Assembly: GCF_900106835.1 (NCBI RefSeq)
Contig: NZ_FNNR01000008.1
Location: 62,001 to 126,000, forward strand
Direction of reading: 5' to 3'
Length of the DNA stretch: 64,000 nt
Source of the DNA: Arthrobacter sp. cf158
GTDB lineage: Bacteria; Actinomycetota; Actinomycetes; Actinomycetales; Micrococcaceae
Part shown: piece by piece, positions 34,764 to 43,363 of the stretch
Numbering within the stretch: the first letter of the stretch is position 1
Layout of the letters: each line of letters starts with the position of its first letter
Notes under the pieces: generated by a model
The model's database searches: none
Told to the model about the DNA's origin: nothing
What the model saw: the letters and a program-made list of their open reading frames with translations, nothing else
Translations under genes and position numbers: made by a program

Positions 34764-36107
34764 GTGAAAGTACTGATTGTTGGCGCGGGCCCAGCCGGGT
34801 CCACCGCCGCGTATTATCTCGCCCAGGCGGGCATTGACGTCACGGTGCTCGAAAAGACTTCCTTTCCCCGTGAGAAGGTGTGTGGCGACGGACTGACCCC
34901 CCGCGCTGTCCGCGAAATCCAAAAGCTTGGCCTTCCGCACGCTGTTGAGGAGGGGTGGCGCCGGAACAAGGGGCTGCGCCTCATTGCCAGCGGACGCACC
35001 ATCGAGTTGCCCTGGCCCGAGGTTGCCGACTTCCCCACGTACGGCCTGATCCGGACCCGACTCGGTTTCGATGAGGACCTGGCCCGCCACGCTGAGTCCG
35101 CGGGCGCTGTCGTGCTTGAACGCCACAGCGTCACCTCCGCACTGACTGCAGACGACGGTCGCGTCATCGGCGCCCGCGCCGCCATCCTTGACGAGTCCGG
35201 ACGCAAGACGGGCGAAACGCGCGACTTCCATGCCGACGTCGTACTCGCCGCGGACGGCAACTCAACGCGAACCGCCGTGTCGCTGGGCATGCACAAGCGT
35301 GACGACCGGCCGCTGGGTGTCGCGGTGCGCACCTACTTTACGTCGCCGCGGCACGAGGACGACTGGATGGAAGGCTGGCTGGAACTGCCCGGCAAGTCCG
35401 GGAAGCCACTTCCGGGCTACGGCTGGGTGTTTGGCGTCGGCGATGGCACGTCCAACGTGGGCCTCGGCATCCTGAACTCTTCCAAGGAATTCGGCAAGCT
35501 GGACTACAAGCAGGTCCTCCGCGAATGGACCGCCGGCCTGCCCCCAGAATGGGGCTTCACGCCTGAAAACCAGGTGGGGGAGATCCGCGGTGCTGCTCTG
35601 CCCATGGGCTTTAACCGTACGCCGCATTACTCGCCGGGGCTCCTCCTGCTGGGCGACGCCGGTGGAATGGTGTCCCCGTTCAACGGTGAAGGCATCTCTT
35701 ATGCCATGGAATCGGCCCGGTTCGCGGCTGAGTTCCTCATTGACGCTTCTTCGCGTTCGGCTTCCGCCGGTTGGTCCACGCACGACGCCGATGCTCACCT
35801 CGCGCGGTACGCGGACTATGTAAGGGACCAGTGGGGATCACACTTCACACTGGGACGTCTCTTCGCCGCCCTCATTGGAAAGCCGGCCGTGATGAAACTT
35901 GCGCTGCGCACGGGCATGCCGATTCCGGTGCTGATGCGCTTTGTGGTCCGTATGCTGGCCAACCTCACCGACCCGTCGGCGAAGGGCTTCGAAGACCGCG
36001 TGATCCGGGTCCTCGAGATGCTGGTTCCGGCCACGTCCAACACTTCCTCTGCCCGTGCTTTTACGGCGGCAGCCTCCGACACCGCGGTTTCCGCACCAAC
36101 TAGTTAG
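34764..36107 (+). CDS. Geranylgeranyl reductase-family flavoprotein (MenJ-like menaquinone reductase)
   Basis: A 447-residue FAD enzyme: an N-terminal Rossmann motif (VLIVGAGPAGSTAAYYLA), the CGDGLTPRAV motif typical of geranylgeranyl reductases, and a second FAD motif LLLGDAGGMVSPFNGEGISYAMES. In mycobacteria the homologue MenJ saturates one isoprene unit of menaquinone; the position between menG and a polyprenyl diphosphate synthase strongly suggests the same here. The start is GTG 34764, 29 bases after menG, with AGGAC upstream. The assignment to MenJ is by context and is not proven. Confidence 0.82.
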   Translation: MKVLIVGAGPAGSTAAYYLAQAGIDVTVLEKTSFPREKVCGDGLTPRAVREIQKLGLPHAVEEGWRRNKGLRLIASGRTIELPWPEVADFPTYGLIRTRLGFDEDLARHAESAGAVVLERHSVTSALTADDGRVIGARAAILDESGRKTGETRDFHADVVLAADGNSTRTAVSLGMHKRDDRPLGVAVRTYFTSPRHEDDWMEGWLELPGKSGKPLPGYGWVFGVGDGTSNVGLGILNSSKEFGKLDYKQVLREWTAGLPPEWGFTPENQVGEIRGAALPMGFNRTPHYSPGLLLLGDAGGMVSPFNGEGISYAMESARFAAEFLIDASSRSASAGWSTHDADAHLARYADYVRDQWGSHFTLGRLFAALIGKPAVMKLALRTGMPIPVLMRFVVRMLANLTDPSAKGFEDRVIRVLEMLVPATSNTSSARAFTAAASDTAVSAPTS

Positions 36108-36116
36108 GGTTAACCC

Positions 36117-37220
36117 GTGACGAACTCTGCCGAACACAGCTGGACGCATGCCGGGCACGGCTTGCCGCAGACTGTTGAGCCTGCTCCCAACACCACAGCG
36201 ATCGCTACGGGGCTTCAGCTGCCCGCCGGTTTTGCCGCCATCGCCGGCGACGCCGAACTCGGTCCTGCCATCACCACCAACCTTGCCCGGGTGGAGAAAA
36301 AGCTCCGCGAAGCAATCTCCAACTCGGATCCCCTGGCTGACGCGACGTCCCGTCACCTGGTGGAAGCCGGCGGCAAGCGCATCCGTCCCCTCCTCACGTT
36401 GCTGTGTGCGCACCTCGGCGATGCTTCGCGCCCCGAGGTTGTCCAGGCTGCCGTGGTTGTGGAGCTTACGCACCTTGCCACGCTCTACCACGATGATGTG
36501 ATGGACTCCGCACCCTTCCGCCGCGGTGCTCCCACCGCCCACGAAGTGTGGGGCAACTCGGTAGCCATCCTTACCGGCGACCTCATCTTTGCCCGCGCCT
36601 CCATCCTGGTCTCGGAACTGGGCTCCCGCGCCCTTGGCATCCAGGCCCGCACCTTCGAGCGCCTGTGCCTGGGCCAGCTCCACGAAACCGTGGGACCGCG
36701 TGAAGACGAAGACCCCGTGGAGCACTACCTTTCCGTGATTGCTGACAAGACCGGCTCGCTGGTGGCAGCATCCGGCCAGCTGGGTGCGATCTTCGCCGGT
36801 GCCGACGAAGCTTTTGAGGATTTGCTGGTTGAATACGGCGAGAAGGTTGGCGTGGCCTTCCAGCTTGCCGACGACGTCATTGATGTCACCGGCGTTAAGG
36901 TCAAGTCCGGCAAGTCACCGGGCACCGACCTCCGCGAAGGTGTTCCCACGCTGCCCGTCCTGTTGCTTCGTCGCGACGCCGCTGCGGGGGATACCTCCGC
37001 TGCTGCCCTCCTTGAATTGATCGACGGCGACCTGTCCTCCGACTCGGCTCTGGCTGAGGCCGTGGCAGGCCTGCGCGAACACCCCGTCACCAATGAGTCC
37101 TGGAAGATTGCCCGCCAGTGGTCCTCGGAGGCCATCGCCGCACTGGCGCCGCTGCCCGAAGGTGTTGTAAAAGACTCCCTGACCAACTTCGCCCACGCAG
37201 TGGTGGACCGCAGCAGCTAA
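36117..37220 (+). CDS. Long-chain polyprenyl diphosphate synthase
   Basis: A 367-residue trans-prenyltransferase supplying the menaquinone side chain. Both Asp-rich motifs are present: LYHDDVMDSA (first DDxxD) and FQLADDVIDVTG (second), with GGKRIRPLLTLL and the upstream ATSRHLVEAGG region. A ~40-residue extension precedes the conserved domain. It starts at GTG 36117, 9 bases after the reductase stop, and is followed by a strong terminator, so it closes the unit. Chain length (typically 8-9 isoprenes in this group) is not predictable here. Confidence 0.9.
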   Translation: MTNSAEHSWTHAGHGLPQTVEPAPNTTAIATGLQLPAGFAAIAGDAELGPAITTNLARVEKKLREAISNSDPLADATSRHLVEAGGKRIRPLLTLLCAHLGDASRPEVVQAAVVVELTHLATLYHDDVMDSAPFRRGAPTAHEVWGNSVAILTGDLIFARASILVSELGSRALGIQARTFERLCLGQLHETVGPREDEDPVEHYLSVIADKTGSLVAASGQLGAIFAGADEAFEDLLVEYGEKVGVAFQLADDVIDVTGVKVKSGKSPGTDLREGVPTLPVLLLRRDAAAGDTSAAALLELIDGDLSSDSALAEAVAGLREHPVTNESWKIARQWSSEAIAALAPLPEGVVKDSLTNFAHAVVDRSS

Positions 37221-37235
37221 GTTTTCCCTGTTTTC

Positions 37236-37275
37236 GCAGGCGTCCGGACTCTCGTAGTCCGGGCGCCTGCTTTTT
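37236..37275 (+). terminator. Rho-independent terminator after the menaquinone unit
   Basis: 15-bp stem with one G:U pair (37236-37250 / 37256-37270), loop CTCGT, followed by TTTTT. Confidence 0.92.
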
Positions 37276-37795
37276 GTTGCTGCGACTTGGGCGCAGGCGG
37301 TCTTGTGCCTGGTACCGTCAGCACCCACTTTGCGGGTCCGAGTGTGGCGACACACTGGTAGATGCGGCGTGTTGGGCGGTTTGTGGAATCAAAGTGGGTG
37401 GTGGGCGCATGCGGCTCGACGCACAACCTCCGGGAAAAACGGAATGGCCCCGGCTCGCTGCAACGTTACGAGTCATACGCTGCACCGAACCGGGACCACA
37501 ATCTCCGTTCGCATCAGACCCACCGGAGGCATTTAGTGGATCCGTGAAAAGCTTATGACAATCCTGTCACATATGCAACTCTCTGGGTCAACGGTTTTAG
37601 TGATGGTGCAGCACGATTTACAGCCAATCGCCGTCCCTCGCCATCAGCTTTGAATTTCGGAAGCGACGGACACACCGATTTCGGGGTGTGTTGCAGCCTT
37701 CCCGTTGTTCAAAGAGGGCGGTGGAGGTACACGGAGTTATCCATATACGGGACTTCTCAGCGACCGCAGGCTCCCGCCGAAGCCAGCATGGCTGT
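37276..37795. other. Gene-free region before the AbiEi-type gene
   Basis: About 520 bases. It contains the palindromic element at 37322-37404; the rest shows no supportable gene, RNA or repeat. Confidence 0.5.
37322..37404. repeat. Palindromic element, copy A
   Basis: About 83 bases bounded by CACCCACTTTG (37322-37332) and its inverted partner TCAAAGTGGGTGGTGG (37389-37404). It shares GGCGACAC, TGCGGCGTGT and GGAATCAA.GTGGGTGGTGG, in order and spacing, with copy B (38686-38771). Confidence 0.7.
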
Positions 37796-38665
37796 ATGAA
37801 CATCGAAGATTTCCTCCGAGGCCGGAGCGGAGCAGCCACCACTCGGACCCTGCTGACTGCTGGCTTTACTCGCCGCATACTCGCACATGCGGTGAGGGAC
37901 GGCCGCGTAACCCGCCTTCATCGTGGCGTCTATACGTCCAAGGACTCAGATCCCGACGTCGTGGCCGCCTTTCGATCCGACGGACTACTTACCTGCATCT
38001 CGGCTGCGCGCTTCTATAGCCTGTGGACCCTCGAGGCAGCTGAGCCGCTGCATCTCAGTTGCAGTACTGGACTAGGGAGACGGGGCGTAGTCCACCACGG
38101 AGGCTGCCTACACCCGGCTCACCCGTATCTACCAGTTGCAGGGGTAGCCGATGTGGTGATCCACGCCCTCAGATGCCTACCGGAACTTGAAGCACTGGTC
38201 ATGGTGCAGAGCGCAGTTAGCCAAGCCCTCCTGTCAACAGATTTCCTGAGATCGAAGCTCCCCGGCAACCGGAACGGTAAGGTCCGGGAGACCTTGCTTT
38301 TGGTTCTACCTCGTGCCGATTCGCTCTTGGAGGTGCTGGCACACACCCACTTCACCAGGGCAGGTCTTCGAGTCCGTATGCACGTAGACGTGCCCGGTGT
38401 GGGAGAGGTGGACTGTCTGGTCAATGAATGCCTGATCGTTGAACTCGACGGCGGGACTCACCTTGAGGGAAAGCAGGTCAAGAAGGACCAGTACAGGAAC
38501 AACGCGGGCATGCGGGGAGGCCTTTTGACTCTCCGCTATTACTACGTGGACGTCGTGCATCATCCGGAGAGAATGGTCGCCGAAGTCCTGACAGTCCTGC
38601 TCAATAGGGAAGTTGGCCGCTACGCTCCGGCACGATACGCGCCAGGGTGGGTTCCGCCGTCGTGA
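37796..38665 (+). CDS. AbiEi-type winged-helix / DUF559-type nuclease-fold protein
   Basis: A 289-residue protein. Residues ~1-60 (MNIEDFLRGRSGAATTRTLL, RVTRLHRGVYTS) resemble the winged-helix domain of type IV AbiEi antitoxins. The C-terminal ~110 residues resemble DUF559/Vsr-like PD-(D/E)XK nuclease folds: GVGEVDCLVNECLIVELDGG then HLEGKQVKKDQYRNN, giving an E-D-E-D-K-like set. No AbiEii toxin gene is adjacent. ATG 37796 is preferred over 37688, where the extra residues are Cys/Arg-rich and not family-like. Such solitary genes are frequent in actinobacteria and their role is unclear. Two copies of a palindromic element flank it. Confidence 0.72.
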   Translation: MNIEDFLRGRSGAATTRTLLTAGFTRRILAHAVRDGRVTRLHRGVYTSKDSDPDVVAAFRSDGLLTCISAARFYSLWTLEAAEPLHLSCSTGLGRRGVVHHGGCLHPAHPYLPVAGVADVVIHALRCLPELEALVMVQSAVSQALLSTDFLRSKLPGNRNGKVRETLLLVLPRADSLLEVLAHTHFTRAGLRVRMHVDVPGVGEVDCLVNECLIVELDGGTHLEGKQVKKDQYRNNAGMRGGLLTLRYYYVDVVHHPERMVAEVLTVLLNREVGRYAPARYAPGWVPPS

Positions 38666-38685
38666 GCCCCCTCACGGTGGTACCG

Positions 38686-38771
38686 CCACCACCAACTTTG
38701 AACGAAAAAGTCAGGCGACACGCCCCGCGTGCGGCGTGTCAGAGTTGTTCCGGAATCAATGTGGGTGGTGG
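38686..38771. repeat. Palindromic element, copy B
   Basis: 86 bases with 14/16-matching terminal inverted repeats (CCACCACCAACTTTGA / TCAATGTGGGTGGTGG) and an inner perfect inverted repeat GACACGCC / GGCGTGTC. Same orientation as copy A; it starts 20 bases after the AbiEi-type stop. Confidence 0.75.
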
Positions 38772-38795
38772 CCGTACGCAGGCCACAAACACAAC

Positions 38796-38830
38796 AGCCC
38801 CTCCCAGACCAAGAAGGCCGGGAAGGGGCT
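38796..38830 (-). terminator. Probable terminator of the SUKH-like gene
   Basis: Imperfect inverted repeat AGCCCCTCCC / GGGAAGGGGCT, followed on the minus strand by a T-rich GTTGTGTTTG. Confidence 0.6.
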
Positions 38831-38845
38831 GCGGAAAAGTGAAAC

Positions 38846-39271
38846 TTAATCTTCGTCGTCGTTGAATGCCCACTCGAACATGTCGAACACGAACTCGGAG
38901 AACGTGCCTTCTTCGCTCTTCCATTGGCCGCGTGCGTTGTTGCGGCGCCAGACGATGGGGTCCGGGATGCCGAGATCGGCGGTGCGGAAGCCCCAGGTGA
39001 ACTGTTCCTCTTCGTCCTCGAGGAACATGAGGAAGCCATCGTCATCGACTTCGAGTTCCTCGGGATCCCAGAAGTAGTGGTAGGCCTCCATGAGGTCCTC
39101 GCAGCCGCCGATGGCGAGGTAAAACTCGCGCAAAACCAGCGGGATGGTGAAGGAGTGATCGGCCAGCGCGTCGTCCAGCTCGTCCGGCGTGAGGCCGTCT
39201 TCTTCCTGCCATTCATCCTCGAGATACTTTGGGACCAGCGCGCGGAACTTCTCGAGGAACATGTCAGTCAT
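38846..39271 (-). CDS. SMI1/KNR4 (SUKH)-like protein
   Basis: A 141-residue, very acidic soluble protein. The pattern PLVLREFYLAIGGCEDLMEAYH, then DPEELEVDDDGFLMFLEDEE and FTWGF is typical of SUKH (SMI1/KNR4) domains, where a 'WG/GG' loop and acidic strands recur. In bacteria SUKH proteins often act as immunity factors for polymorphic toxins, but no toxin is adjacent here. A TAGGAT box (minus strand 39283-39278) lies 6 bases before the ATG, consistent with a leaderless transcript. Confidence 0.65.
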   Translation of the reverse strand: MTDMFLEKFRALVPKYLEDEWQEEDGLTPDELDDALADHSFTIPLVLREFYLAIGGCEDLMEAYHYFWDPEELEVDDDGFLMFLEDEEEQFTWGFRTADLGIPDPIVWRRNNARGQWKSEEGTFSEFVFDMFEWAFNDDED

Positions 39272-39284
39272 GCTCTTATCCTAG

Positions 39285-39956
39285 CTAATCCCGGAGACCT
39301 GAAATTGCGCCTCCACCGGTACCTGCGCGATGCCATCCGCGCACAGCCAACGGCACATACCAACTGCGCCGCCACGCGGTTACCCGGAAAGCGAAAACAA
39401 CCCCCGCAATGACACAAGCGGTAACCCCGTTGAACAGGCCAAGGTTCCACAACAACGTGGTCAAGCCGGCACCAGCGAACGCCGGCAGCGCATAGATGTC
39501 GCGGTTGTTGAACAAGGTGGGGATTTCGTTGGCGGTGATGTCACGGAGCAGGCCTCCGCCCACGGCTGTGGTGACTCCCAGCAGGATCGCGGCCACCGGA
39601 TTCATGCCCGCGCCGATTGCCTTCAACGTGCCCGTGATGCAGAACAAGGCCAGCCCGCCGGCGTCGAACAGGGTCAAAAGGGAAGTGAAGCGCTGCACTG
39701 AGGAGAACAAGTAGTAAACCAGCAGCGCAGCCAGCAACGGCGGGGCCAGGTACGCGGGGTTGGTGAAAGCGATAGGGGGACCGGCGTTGATCACGATGTC
39801 ACGGATTACGCCACCGCCCAGCGCCGCGATGGACGCGAGGAGTATGGAGCCCACGACGTCGAACTGCTTCCGGGCTGCCAACAACGAGCCTGATACAGCA
39901 AAAAAGAACACACCAATGAGGTCAAGCCAAAGAAGAACAATGTCAAAGGAAATCAA
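39285..39956 (-). CDS. TRIC/YicG-family membrane channel protein
   Basis: A 223-residue membrane protein with about seven helices and two repeats containing the family hallmark Gly-rich motif (ASIAALGGGVIRDIV and GVTTAVGGGLLRDIT). This matches the UPF0126/TRIC family of trimeric cation-selective channels; small-molecule substrates have also been suggested. The start is a TTG at 39956 (MISFDIV); no better upstream Met exists. The C-terminal ~30 residues are basic and Gly-rich. It is divergent from the chelatase gene. Confidence 0.85.
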   Translation of the reverse strand: MISFDIVLLWLDLIGVFFFAVSGSLLAARKQFDVVGSILLASIAALGGGVIRDIVINAGPPIAFTNPAYLAPPLLAALLVYYLFSSVQRFTSLLTLFDAGGLALFCITGTLKAIGAGMNPVAAILLGVTTAVGGGLLRDITANEIPTLFNNRDIYALPAFAGAGLTTLLWNLGLFNGVTACVIAGVVFAFRVTAWRRSWYVPLAVRGWHRAGTGGGAISGLRD

Positions 39957-40006
39957 GTGGACGGGTTCTTTCTTAAGGTGCTTAACAACGGGTGCTGGCT
40001 CAACGT

Positions 40007-40012
40007 TACGCT
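40007..40012 (+). promoter_or_regulatory. Putative leaderless promoter of the chelatase gene
   Basis: TACGCT, 7 bases, ATG 40020; TTAACA at 39982-39987 gives a 19-base spacer. Confidence 0.4.
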
Positions 40013-40019
40013 AGCTCCC

Positions 40020-40724
40020 ATGAACAGCCCCGTTTTGATTGCCTGCGCCCACGGAACCCGCAATGCCGAAGGCCAGGCTGCCATCCGACAGGTCATGGCC
40101 GACATTGAAGCCCTGCGCCCGGGTTTGCGCGTTGTTGAGGCCTATGTTGACGTGCAGGAACCCGAGTTGGGCGGTGTGGTGGAGGGCCTGCCTGAGGGGA
40201 CGGACGCCGTCGTCGTACCGCTGTTGCTGTCCACGGGCTTCCACATCAAGGTGGACGTGCCCAAGGCGATAAAGAACCGTTCTGAGGTAGTTGCTGCCCG
40301 TCCGTTGGGTCCGGACGCGCGGCTGGCTGAGCTGTTGGCCACCCACCTGCGTGCGGCTGGGTTGCAGGAGAACGACGGCGTGCTGCTGGCTGCCGCGGGA
40401 TCGTCCCTTCCGGACGGTTCGGTGGACTCGGAAGAGCAGGCGCGACTCCTCGCCGAGCTGCTGCCGAACAAGGTGCGCGTCGCCTATGGCGCCAGTGCCC
40501 AGCCGACAGTGCCCGACGGCGTCGCCTCCTTGCGGGCGGAACTCGCCGCTGAGGGCGAGGCAGGCAGGGTGTTCATTTCCTCCTACCTCCTGGCAACCGG
40601 CTACTTCCATGATCAATTGGCCAAAGCGGGGGCGGACATTGTGTCGGCGCCCTTGCTGCCGTCGAAGGTACTCGCTGAGATCGCGCTGGAACGGTACGAC
40701 GCAGTGTTGGAAAGGCTCTCCTAA
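40020..40724 (+). CDS. Sirohydrochlorin chelatase, CbiX/SirB type
   Basis: A 234-residue protein with two CbiX-like halves. The metal-binding His lies in VLIACAHGTRN at the N-terminus; EPELGGVVEGLPEGTDAVVVPLLLSTGFHIKVDVP is the family core, and a second-half counterpart contains VLLAAAGSSLPDG. It inserts Fe into sirohydrochlorin to give siroheme, the cofactor of the sulfite reductase encoded 153 bases downstream. ATG 40020 gives a standard N-terminus; an in-frame start at 39957 would run through the putative promoter. Confidence 0.88.
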   Translation: MNSPVLIACAHGTRNAEGQAAIRQVMADIEALRPGLRVVEAYVDVQEPELGGVVEGLPEGTDAVVVPLLLSTGFHIKVDVPKAIKNRSEVVAARPLGPDARLAELLATHLRAAGLQENDGVLLAAAGSSLPDGSVDSEEQARLLAELLPNKVRVAYGASAQPTVPDGVASLRAELAAEGEAGRVFISSYLLATGYFHDQLAKAGADIVSAPLLPSKVLAEIALERYDAVLERLS

Positions 40725-40753
40725 CCTTTATCCACGCGGAAAAATGCCCAAAG

Positions 40754-40774
40754 GGGCCTGCATTAAACAGGCCC
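40754..40774 (+). terminator. Weak hairpin after the chelatase gene
   Basis: GGGCCTG / CAGGCCC with a 7-base loop, followed by TT only. Confidence 0.4.
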
Positions 40775-40841
40775 TTCGGACAAGGCCAATGGCGTGTTCG
40801 TGACGAAATGTTTCCCTAGGTGACTTAGCATTTCCGGACCT

Positions 40842-40871
40842 TTGCTGGCGAAATCTGGCCAGACCTACAGT
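40842..40871 (+). promoter_or_regulatory. Putative leaderless promoter of the sulfite reductase operon
   Basis: TTGCTG (40842-40847), 18 bases, TACAGT (40866-40871), 6 bases, ATG 40878. The same -10 hexamer, 18-base spacer and 6-base gap occur before the siroheme methyltransferase at 60003. An inverted GAAATG / CATTTC (40805-40810, 40829-40834) lies upstream. Confidence 0.55.
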
Positions 40872-40877
40872 CGAGAT

Positions 40878-42614
40878 ATGACAGATACAGCTGTAGCCGG
40901 TGCGTCGGCTGATACCGCCAAGCGTCCGGCACGCACGCGCCCTGCCGCCAAGCCCCACGGCCAGTGGAAGGTTGACGGCACTGAGCCCCTCAATGCCAAC
41001 GAAACCTGGAAGCAGGAAGACAACGGGCTGAATGTCCGTGAGCGCATTGAGTCTGTCTACTCCAAAGAAGGCTTTGATTCGATCGACGGCACGGACCTTC
41101 ACGGCCGCTTCCGTTGGTGGGGCCTCTACACCCAGCGCAAGCCCGGGATCGACGGCGGCAAGACCGCAACGCTTGAACCGCACGAGCTCGAAGACAAGTA
41201 CTTCATGCTGCGCGTGCGCATCGACGGCGGGGCACTGACCACAGAGCAACTCCGGGTCATCGGCCAGATTTCCGTGGACTTCGCCCGCGGCTCGGCTGAC
41301 CTGACGGACCGTCAGAACATCCAGCTGCACTGGATCCGCGTAGAGGACGTGCCGGAGATCTGGCGCCGCCTTGAAGGCATTGGACTGTCCACCACAGAAG
41401 CTTGCGGTGACGTTCCCCGCGTCATCCTCGGTTCGCCGGTTGCGGGCATCGCCAAGGACGAGATCATCGATCCCACGCCGCTCATCCACGAGCTTGCGGA
41501 GCGTTTCATCGGCGATCCCGAGCTGGCCAACCTGCCGCGCAAATACAAGACGGCCATCACAGGCCACCCGTCCCAGGACGTGGTGCACGAGATCAACGAC
41601 TTCGCCCTGGTGGGCGTGGCTCACCCTGAGCTCGGTGCCGGCTACGACCTCTGGGTTGGCGGCGGCTTGTCCACCAACCCGCGCCTGGCCGAGCGCCTTG
41701 GCGTGTTCGTCTCCGCGGATGTGGCAGCTGAAGTATGGCTCGGCGTTACCAGCATCTTCCGTGACTACGGCTACCGCCGCATGCGCACCAAGGCCCGCCT
41801 GAAGTTCCTCATGAACGACTGGGGCCCGGCCAAGTTCCGCCAGATCCTTGAGGACGAGTACCTCGGCTTCAAGCTCCCGGACGGCCCCGCCGCACCCAAG
41901 CCCACATCTCCCGGCGACCACATCGGTGTTCACGAGCAGAAGGACGGCAAGTTCTTCATCGGCGTCACCCCCACTGTCGGACGCACGTCCGGCGAAGCAC
42001 TCGTGACGCTGGCTGACACGTTGGAGAAGCACGGCAGCTACCGCCTCCGCACTACTCCTCACCAGAAGCTGGTCATCCTGGACGTGGCCAAGGAGCAGGT
42101 GGAGCCGCTCATCGCCGAACTGGACACCCTGGGCCTTTCCGCCCGTCCGTCCGTGTTCCGCCGCGGCACCATCGCTTGCACGGGCATCGAGTTCTGCAAG
42201 TTGGCCATCGTGGAAACCAAGGTCACGGCAGCTACGGCCATCGCTGAGCTGGAGCGCCGCTTGGCCGACCTCGTGGAATCCAAGCAGCTGCCGTCGGCAC
42301 TGTCCCTCCACATCAACGGTTGCCCGAACTCCTGCGCACGTATCCAGACGGCCGATATCGGCCTGAAGGGCATGATGCTGCCAACGCCCGACGGCGACCC
42401 CACCCCGGGTTTCCAAGTTCACCTCGGTGGCGGGCTGGCCAACAACGAGCGCGAGGAGGCCGGTTTGGGGCGTACCGTCCGCGGCCTCAAGGTCACGGTG
42501 GAAGACCTGCCCGATTACGTGGAGCGCGTGGTCCGTAAGTTCGTCGCCGAAGGCGCCGAGGGCCAGACCTTCGCCGAGTGGGCGCACTCCGCAGATGAAG
42601 GAGATCTCCAATGA
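40878..42614 (+). CDS. Ferredoxin-type sulfite reductase (nitrite/sulfite reductase family)
   Basis: A 578-residue siroheme/[4Fe-4S] reductase that makes sulfide from sulfite. The cluster/siroheme motifs are GTIACTGIEFCKLA (CxxxxxC) and HINGCPNSCAR (CxxxC) in the C-terminal half; the duplicated ferredoxin-like half-domains include QLRVIGQISVDFARGSADLTDRQNIQLHWI. The gene order sir-cysH-cysD-cysN marks it as assimilatory sulfite rather than nitrite reductase. Start ATG 40878 is supported by the promoter box 6 bases upstream; 40842 would overlap that promoter. Electrons probably come from ferredoxin reduced by the Fpr enzyme at 61295. Confidence 0.92.
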   Translation: MTDTAVAGASADTAKRPARTRPAAKPHGQWKVDGTEPLNANETWKQEDNGLNVRERIESVYSKEGFDSIDGTDLHGRFRWWGLYTQRKPGIDGGKTATLEPHELEDKYFMLRVRIDGGALTTEQLRVIGQISVDFARGSADLTDRQNIQLHWIRVEDVPEIWRRLEGIGLSTTEACGDVPRVILGSPVAGIAKDEIIDPTPLIHELAERFIGDPELANLPRKYKTAITGHPSQDVVHEINDFALVGVAHPELGAGYDLWVGGGLSTNPRLAERLGVFVSADVAAEVWLGVTSIFRDYGYRRMRTKARLKFLMNDWGPAKFRQILEDEYLGFKLPDGPAAPKPTSPGDHIGVHEQKDGKFFIGVTPTVGRTSGEALVTLADTLEKHGSYRLRTTPHQKLVILDVAKEQVEPLIAELDTLGLSARPSVFRRGTIACTGIEFCKLAIVETKVTAATAIAELERRLADLVESKQLPSALSLHINGCPNSCARIQTADIGLKGMMLPTPDGDPTPGFQVHLGGGLANNEREEAGLGRTVRGLKVTVEDLPDYVERVVRKFVAEGAEGQTFAEWAHSADEGDLQ

Positions 42615-43363
42615 CAGATCCCGTCACTATCACCAACCTTGCCAGCGCGGCAGCCCGGCCGGCGTTGCGGTCCAAGGAAGAACTGAAGGCCCTCGCTGAA
42701 CAAGGTGCTGCGGAACTTGGCTGGAACGCTCCTGCCCGGGAAGTTATCGCTTGGGTTGCCCGCAACTTTGAGCTGCCCACCGTAACCGTGGCTTGCTCCA
42801 TGGCCGACGCCGTACTGCCGGCTTTGGTCGCAGACCAGCTTCCCGGCGTCGACGTCTTGTTCCTGGAAACCGGCTACCACTTCAAGGAAACGTACGAGAC
42901 GCGCGACGAAGTCGCCGCGAACCTCCGCGTCAACGTGGTGGACGTCCTTCCCGAAACTACTGTGGAACAACAGGACCGCCTGCTAGGCAAGGACTTGTTC
43001 GCCCGCGACCCCGCCCAGTGCTGTGCACTGCGTAAGGTCCAGCCGCTGCGCCGCTCGCTGACCGGCTACGAAGTCTGGTTCACCGGCGTCCGACGCGACG
43101 AGGGCCCCACCCGCACCAACACTCCGATCGTCACCTGGGATGAAGGCTTCGGCTTGGTCAAGGTCAACCCCATGGTGGACTGGACCTTCGATCAGCTGAT
43201 CGAGTATTCCGAGGACAACATCCTTCCCGTCAACCCCCTCCTGAGCCAGGGCTACCCGTCCATCGGCTGCCAGCCCTGCACCCGCAAGGTTGCCCCGGGT
43301 GAAGATCCCCGCGCCGGCCGCTGGGCAGGATCCGACAAGACAGAATGCGGACTACACACATGA
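42611..43363 (+). CDS. cysH: Phosphoadenylyl/adenylyl-sulfate reductase
   Basis: A 250-residue thiol-dependent reductase of the PAPS/APS family. It has the four Cys that bind a [4Fe-4S] cluster: the CC pair in DPAQCCALRKVQ and CxxC in GCQPCTRKV. The catalytic Cys is in KTECGLH at the C-terminus. The cluster motifs point to use of APS directly, consistent with the lack of an APS kinase gene or fusion nearby. The start overlaps the sir stop by four bases (ATGA). Confidence 0.93.
   Translation: MTDPVTITNLASAAARPALRSKEELKALAEQGAAELGWNAPAREVIAWVARNFELPTVTVACSMADAVLPALVADQLPGVDVLFLETGYHFKETYETRDEVAANLRVNVVDVLPETTVEQQDRLLGKDLFARDPAQCCALRKVQPLRRSLTGYEVWFTGVRRDEGPTRTNTPIVTWDEGFGLVKVNPMVDWTFDQLIEYSEDNILPVNPLLSQGYPSIGCQPCTRKVAPGEDPRAGRWAGSDKTECGLHT

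Noticed and set aside
38846..39271. SUKH-like protein as immunity partner of the hydrolase toxin
   Set aside because: It lies about 14 kb away on its own promoter, and the lipoproteins are directly coupled to the toxin instead.
40728..42611. 627-codon open frame on the minus strand
   Set aside because: Exact antisense shadow of sulfite reductase; composition is that of a reverse-frame artefact in high-GC DNA.
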